A stretch of 64,000 bases of DNA, taken from NCBI GenBank assembly GCA_951813545.1, contig OX638352.1:3302835-3366834 (forward strand), written 5' to 3'. The notes under the pieces were generated by a model. The model did not search any database and was not told the DNA's origin. It saw only the letters and a program-made list of their open reading frames with translations. Position 1 is the stretch's first letter. Each line of letters opens with the position of its first letter. Below, one piece after another: positions 60,289 through 64,000 of this stretch. The translations under genes were made by a program, and so were the position numbers. The stretch comes from an uncultured Poribacteria bacterium (GTDB lineage: Bacteria; Poribacteria; WGA-4E; WGA-3G).

Positions 60289-62301
60289 TTATTGCGGTTG
60301 TAAATAAGCGTCTATTTTTGGAAAGCGGGTTTCAAGGTATTTCGGGTTGATTTTGATGTTCGGTGGGTAGTGAATTTCCCAGAGTTTTATCTCTGCGTTT
60401 TTGAAGTTGATTGTTGGATAAACGGGAACAAAGGCATCGCTTAACAGTTTATGCAAGGAGGCATTGGAATCCTTTTTCGTCAATAGGATGTGCGTGGCAC
60501 TGTGAGTTTTTAGAAATTCTAGGGCTTCGCGTTCGGAGCGAGCAAAGCGGACATACCGATTATGGAGATCTATCCAGTGTGGAATGTAGTGGTCTGGGTC
60601 GGTAATAGTTTTGACACCGGCAAGAACATTGAGTTGGTTTCCGTATCCCCAGTCGGCGGCGATAACAGTAGTGCGTGGAAGTTTTGCCTTTATCCACTGG
60701 TATGTTTTTGTCAGCGAGGAGTCTGTAGGGATGCTTTGACGTATATGTCTTGTAGCAAAGATGGAGCGTTTTACATACGCACCTGTGGGGTTCCAGAACA
60801 TGAGAAGAGTGAGTATTGTTACCGTGGCTCCAGTTATTAGCAATCTCTGTCGTATGGGCGACTGTGTGGGTTTCTTACTAATAGTATCGCAAAGGATTTG
60901 TATAAGTACCGCTGTGAAGAACGCGATAGAAATTCCAGTAAAGAACTCGTATCGATTGGCACCTCGGGCAAGTGCTACCCAGAAGAGAAACCAGGCTGCG
61001 AAGGCAATAAAAGCGAGTTCGTTTTTTGGGTGAAAGTTAATCCGCCAGGCACTCCAGATCCATACAATGAAAATATAAATGAGGGCTGTGAAAAATAGGA
61101 TATTGCTAAGTGATACCCCCCAAAGGTTATCAAAGAATTCTCGAAAAAAAGTGGTGAGCGTGAAGAGTACGAAAGGTATGATAAAAGCGGAACCGACTTT
61201 TTTCCAATAAAGCATGATGGCAATTATCAATCCAAAACTTGCTAGGGAAAAGGTGTTACCATACAAGACTACCCAATAATTATAAGTTGGGGGCTTTAGT
61301 TCGTCTACACTTTGCATAAGTTGACTTTGGCTAAACGGAACAGTGGTGCTACCAAAGGAATCAAGTTGTGTGAAGATATACCCGAGTGCAATTGTGGTAC
61401 TTGTGAGCGTTAATCCGAGTGCGAACGTGCGGGCATGTGATCGGAGTTTGTTCACTTTTAACATCAGCAGATGCCGAAGTACACGAAGTCCTAGAAGTAT
61501 AACCGGTGGCATCAACATAAATGCAAAGAGGTGTTTTGCAAAGCCGTATCCGTTTCGATAAGTAGCGGATGCAAGGTAAAGTGACGGTACGAAGGTTAAC
61601 ACCCACAGAACATAAAGTCCTAAACCTTCTTCCGCTTCAGATGTAAGAAATCGCCAGAACTCCACAACGAGGATGATACCCAAAAATATGCCGAACCCTT
61701 CCCAACTGATACCACCGAGAAATATGATAAAACCACTGGCAAGGGTCCATAAAAGTCGTCTGCGTGGATGCTGTATTTGTAAGGATATGAGATAGGTGGT
61801 AATAGTGAGAATACCGAGCATCAGACACCAGGAATCTCTGTCACTGAATCCGGCAACACTGCGATTGATAGTGCCAGGAAGCGTTGCGAGAAGCAAACTT
61901 GTGATTCCAGAAATGAGCTGTCCAAAAGTGTGGTAAAGGAATACATATAACACACCTAAACCGACGCAAAAGCAAGCAACGGGTGCGTAAATGATAACTT
62001 GATAAAGCGTGAGTTTCGGAAACACAGCGGCAACCGCTTTGTGTGTGTAAGCGAGGACGTAGGGGTAGAGATTTAAGGTTTGACTTAAATCTCTACCCAG
62101 AGGAAGCCAGCGGTGCATATCGCGCGTGGGGAGGTGTCCATGTTCGGAAACAAGTTGTGCTTGCCGGTAGTAGAGATAAGCATCATTAGAGGTAAACTGT
62201 CCGCTGGAAATAGTGGAGATGTCTTGAACGCGAATAAAAAAGGCAATAAAAAGGATGGTACATAAAATTACCACGGTACCTATTGTTTTGTTAGAAGTCA
62301 T
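60289..62301 (-). CDS. STT3/PglB-like oligosaccharyltransferase or glycosyltransferase
   Basis: 670 aa polytopic membrane protein. Early SNDAYLYYRQAQLV resembles the DxY motif of STT3/AglB/PglB, GFSDRDSWCLMLGIL is the second conserved Asp-containing loop, and near the C-terminus VIAADWGYGNQLNVLAGVKT takes the place of WWDYG. About 12 TM helices precede a soluble C-terminal domain. These enzymes transfer a lipid-linked glycan to Asn of secreted proteins. It is a bacterial member in an unusual position next to a CDP-alcohol phosphatidyltransferase. Start ATG 62301 overlaps the upstream gene; ATG 62325 is possible. Confidence 0.75.
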   Translation of the reverse strand: MTSNKTIGTVVILCTILFIAFFIRVQDISTISSGQFTSNDAYLYYRQAQLVSEHGHLPTRDMHRWLPLGRDLSQTLNLYPYVLAYTHKAVAAVFPKLTLYQVIIYAPVACFCVGLGVLYVFLYHTFGQLISGITSLLLATLPGTINRSVAGFSDRDSWCLMLGILTITTYLISLQIQHPRRRLLWTLASGFIIFLGGISWEGFGIFLGIILVVEFWRFLTSEAEEGLGLYVLWVLTFVPSLYLASATYRNGYGFAKHLFAFMLMPPVILLGLRVLRHLLMLKVNKLRSHARTFALGLTLTSTTIALGYIFTQLDSFGSTTVPFSQSQLMQSVDELKPPTYNYWVVLYGNTFSLASFGLIIAIMLYWKKVGSAFIIPFVLFTLTTFFREFFDNLWGVSLSNILFFTALIYIFIVWIWSAWRINFHPKNELAFIAFAAWFLFWVALARGANRYEFFTGISIAFFTAVLIQILCDTISKKPTQSPIRQRLLITGATVTILTLLMFWNPTGAYVKRSIFATRHIRQSIPTDSSLTKTYQWIKAKLPRTTVIAADWGYGNQLNVLAGVKTITDPDHYIPHWIDLHNRYVRFARSEREALEFLKTHSATHILLTKKDSNASLHKLLSDAFVPVYPTINFKNAEIKLWEIHYPPNIKINPKYLETRFPKIDAYLQPQ

Positions 62302-62554
62302 TAACCAATTCATTCCATATATCACCGATGTCTTTATTCGCTTTTATTTGCTTTTCTATCTTTTTTAATGCTTCGTCTCGTTTCTCCGAACAGCATCCAC
62401 AACCTTTCTTTTCTCTCGTGAGTTGGGTTGTAGACATCGGAACAGTCTTGGGAGTGTACGTCGGCAGCGTGTCGGTTGCGTAAGCAACAAACACAGCTGT
62501 AATTCCAACGACAGCCAATATAGCGACACCGTATAAAAAGTGCGTATCTTTCAT
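62291..62554 (-). CDS. Small membrane protein with CGCC motif
   Basis: 87 aa, not recognised. An N-terminal TM (YGVAILAVVGITAVFVAYA), then a linker, then KKGCGCCSEKRDEALKKIEK, a Cys-rich turn and a charged helix. It could bind metal or form disulfides (inference). It lies between two membrane-protein genes on the same strand with one-base spacing or overlaps, so an operon is likely. Confidence 0.65.
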   Translation of the reverse strand: MKDTHFLYGVAILAVVGITAVFVAYATDTLPTYTPKTVPMSTTQLTREKKGCGCCSEKRDEALKKIEKQIKANKDIGDIWNELVNDF

Positions 62555-63727
62555 TTAATTCTCCTCTTGCTCTTTCTGAATGAGGCGTTCGATCTGTGTG
62601 GCAATCTCAGGGTCAGACTCTTTGAGTCTACGAAGCCCCTCTTTTGAACCATAGCGTTTTAGGGCTTGCATAGCCGTGTTGAACCGTTGTGCTGAGAAGC
62701 GTTCGGGGTTAAATTCTTCGCGTAGTACGTTTTCAAAATCATCAAGTGGGTTTTCTAAGTCTTGATCGGTTAGCAGCTTTTGTAGTGTAGAGTCTACATC
62801 TACTATATCAGTTTGCTCAATTTTATCATGGAAGGTCTCTTGAGCGGTTTCCTCAGGTATTATGTCGTTCTGGGGTATCTCAAGAGGTTCTTGTGAAATT
62901 TCATTCTGTGAGTCCGCGTCACTATGGCTTTCGATAAATTCGGTGGGGGAGATATCTAAGGGGCTTGGATCTCGAGAGGGAACTCCCAAAATCTCATTTA
63001 TTGTTTTATCTCCGAAATCGTCTGCGAGAACATGATCTGTCCATCTTCCGAGTGTTTCACCCATATCCTGAATCGGGTCGAACCGAGCTACGAGCCAGAT
63101 TACGTTTTCTGGGACATTTCTAAATGTTTCTTGCCCTTTTTCGTATCCGAGTTTCTGAATTGTCGTGATTAATTGCTGTTTCATCTTTGTGTCCAAGTCG
63201 GAAGGTGCTTTTCCCGGATAGTATTTTTGAAAAACATTTTGATAGTAATTCGTCAGATCTATGTTTTTGTATTCAAGGAGTCCTTGTTCTACCAAGTGCT
63301 CTTGGAATTTTGAAACTGATGAAAGGTATTCTGGCATCCTGCCACCTTTGCTGACTTCTTCCATCTGTTTTGTAAAGTTTTCATCTGTCAAGAGATCAAC
63401 CATCTCCTGCCGTAATGTCCTTGGCGTTTTTGTTTGTCCTGTCTTGGGTGTTTCTGTTTGTCCTGTCTTGGGCGCGGTGGTTATATGAGGGACAATATAC
63501 AGTCCAAAGCTTGCAAGGCATAATAATGCCGCAAGTACCCCTAACCTAAAGGACCATCGGGGCGGGATTTTTTCTTTAAAAAAGGTCGCGCCCGCAACAA
63601 TAGAGATGACTATAACGTTTATGATTGCCTCGTTTCTCTTCCCCTCAAAAAATCCTTGATGGATGGCTAATAGATATCCATATATTAATATTATGGCAAT
63701 AATCGCAATCTTATAATGACGCTTCAT
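62555..63727 (-). CDS. Membrane protein of unknown function
   Basis: 390 aa from ATG 63727 after GGGGA; the ATG at 63736 lies inside the site. Three hydrophobic segments are close to the N-terminus (IAIIAIILIYGYLLAI, IINVIVISIVAGATFF, LGVLAALLCLASFGLYIV). A short duplicated linker (PKTGQTETPKTGQTKTP) follows, then a mostly helical, charged domain to the end with an acidic stretch. I do not recognise a family. It starts the operon with the small CGCC protein and the STT3-like gene. Confidence 0.65.
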   Translation of the reverse strand: MKRHYKIAIIAIILIYGYLLAIHQGFFEGKRNEAIINVIVISIVAGATFFKEKIPPRWSFRLGVLAALLCLASFGLYIVPHITTAPKTGQTETPKTGQTKTPRTLRQEMVDLLTDENFTKQMEEVSKGGRMPEYLSSVSKFQEHLVEQGLLEYKNIDLTNYYQNVFQKYYPGKAPSDLDTKMKQQLITTIQKLGYEKGQETFRNVPENVIWLVARFDPIQDMGETLGRWTDHVLADDFGDKTINEILGVPSRDPSPLDISPTEFIESHSDADSQNEISQEPLEIPQNDIIPEETAQETFHDKIEQTDIVDVDSTLQKLLTDQDLENPLDDFENVLREEFNPERFSAQRFNTAMQALKRYGSKEGLRRLKESDPEIATQIERLIQKEQEEN

Positions 63728-63747
63728 GGTGTACATCCCCTTTTTAG

Positions 63748-63772
63748 AGTGGAACGGGTTTCCCGTTCCACT
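63748..63772. terminator. 11-bp perfect stem-loop
   Basis: AGTGGAACGGG (63748-63758) and CCCGTTCCACT (63762-63772) with a three-base loop; flanked by T-rich DNA on both sides. It lies downstream of the partial gene at the window edge and upstream of the membrane-protein gene. Confidence 0.6.
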
Positions 63773-63817
63773 TGTTTTTGCCTTTATACCGATTCAAATT
63801 GAGCGTAAATCACTCAT

Positions 63818-64000
63818 TTATGGGACTTGGCTGCATATCTCTTCTGCTTGCGCGCATTTGTATCCTGCGTATGCAGTTTTCGCCCAAGCACGACTTGTAT
63901 AAACAGCACAAATGAGTTCACCTGCCGGTGACGGTTCAACTGCAGCAACACTACACACGATAAGTGCTATTTCCCAGGCATCCTTGGCCTCATCCATCGC
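63818..64000 (-). CDS. Partial CDS at window end (C-terminus only)
   Basis: An open frame on the minus strand runs from the window edge to TAA at 63818-63820, about 60 residues, with AKDAWEIALIVCSVAAVEPS, LICAVYTSRAWAKTAYAGYK and CAQAEEICSQVP. The coding-like composition and following stem-loop suggest a real gene end. No family is recognised; an ATG at 63999 is possible, but the gene may begin outside. Confidence 0.4.
   Translation of the reverse strand, partial: AMDEAKDAWEIALIVCSVAAVEPSPAGELICAVYTSRAWAKTAYAGYKCAQAEEICSQVP

Noticed and set aside
1..64000. tRNA, rRNA or riboswitch genes
   Set aside because: I looked by eye for TPsiC-type loops, rRNA segments and common riboswitch cores and found none that were convincing; a covariance search would be decisive.

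Overview
The window reads as a chromosomal segment of a Gram-negative, non-model bacterium. TonB-dependent receptors, TonB, c-type cytochrome maturation and CcmA/CcmB indicate a diderm envelope. Two phytanoyl-CoA dioxygenase-family enzymes, four Gfo/Idh/MocA oxidoreductases, a sulfatase, a DUF1080 protein, a DUF5916 protein, a DUF6785-like membrane protein and an Rpn-type nuclease together recall Candidatus Poribacteria or relatives (inference from gene content, not from a marker gene). No rRNA or tRNA gene and no CRISPR array was seen. Layout: 0.1-3.6 kb (+) purF, a small membrane protein, purM and an orphan FliG-like gene. 3.7-12.6 kb (-) TonB, a MITE-like element, an ISAs1-type transposase remnant, a DUF5916 outer-membrane protein and two paralogous TonB-dependent receptors, one apparently starting at CTG. 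13-16.5 kb (-) a PhyH dioxygenase, an SUMF1-domain protein, a lipoate ligase and a propeller protein. 16.5-19 kb a mazEF-type module, a KTSC-like protein and argG. 19-24 kb (-) MoxR ATPase, sulfatase and a VWA membrane protein. 24.1-29 kb (-) an aspartic-protease-like protein, three Gfo/Idh/MocA oxidoreductases and a dihydrodipicolinate synthase-like aldolase, probably for sugar or sugar-acid turnover. 29.2-32.8 kb (+) cytochrome c maturation genes ccmE-ccmF-ccmH-ccmI-like of the Cys-type (CxxxY) variant. 32.8-35.1 kb (+) a carboxypeptidase-regulatory-domain membrane protein and two HEAT proteins. 35.1-37.4 kb (+) a three-gene restriction-modification-like locus. 37.6-42 kb (+) 2-oxoacid:ferredoxin oxidoreductase korAB, then ccmAB. 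42-44.3 kb (+) enolase, FtsB and a DUF5069-like protein. 44.4-48.6 kb Gfo/Idh/MocA, DUF1080, a multihaem cytochrome c and a second PhyH. 48.7-53.8 kb (+) Rpn nuclease, DUF6785-like transporter-like protein, trpD and trpC. 53.8-58 kb (-) DUF523, BirA and a large TPR protein. 58-64 kb (-) ribokinase, GspC-like protein, CDP-alcohol phosphatidyltransferase, STT3-like glycosyltransferase and small membrane proteins. The most unusual locus is at 35.1-37.4 kb. A DNA methyltransferase with no room for a target-recognition domain overlaps a two-motif LAGLIDADG-like protein whose usual catalytic acids are absent. That in turn overlaps a PD-(D/E)XK nuclease frame carrying one in-frame amber codon. I propose, as inference, that the LAGLIDADG-like protein is a separate DNA-recognition subunit shared by methylase and nuclease. 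Other leads are an orphan FliG homologue, near-identical promoters in front of the ccm operon and the multihaem cytochrome, and several dispersed non-coding repeats.
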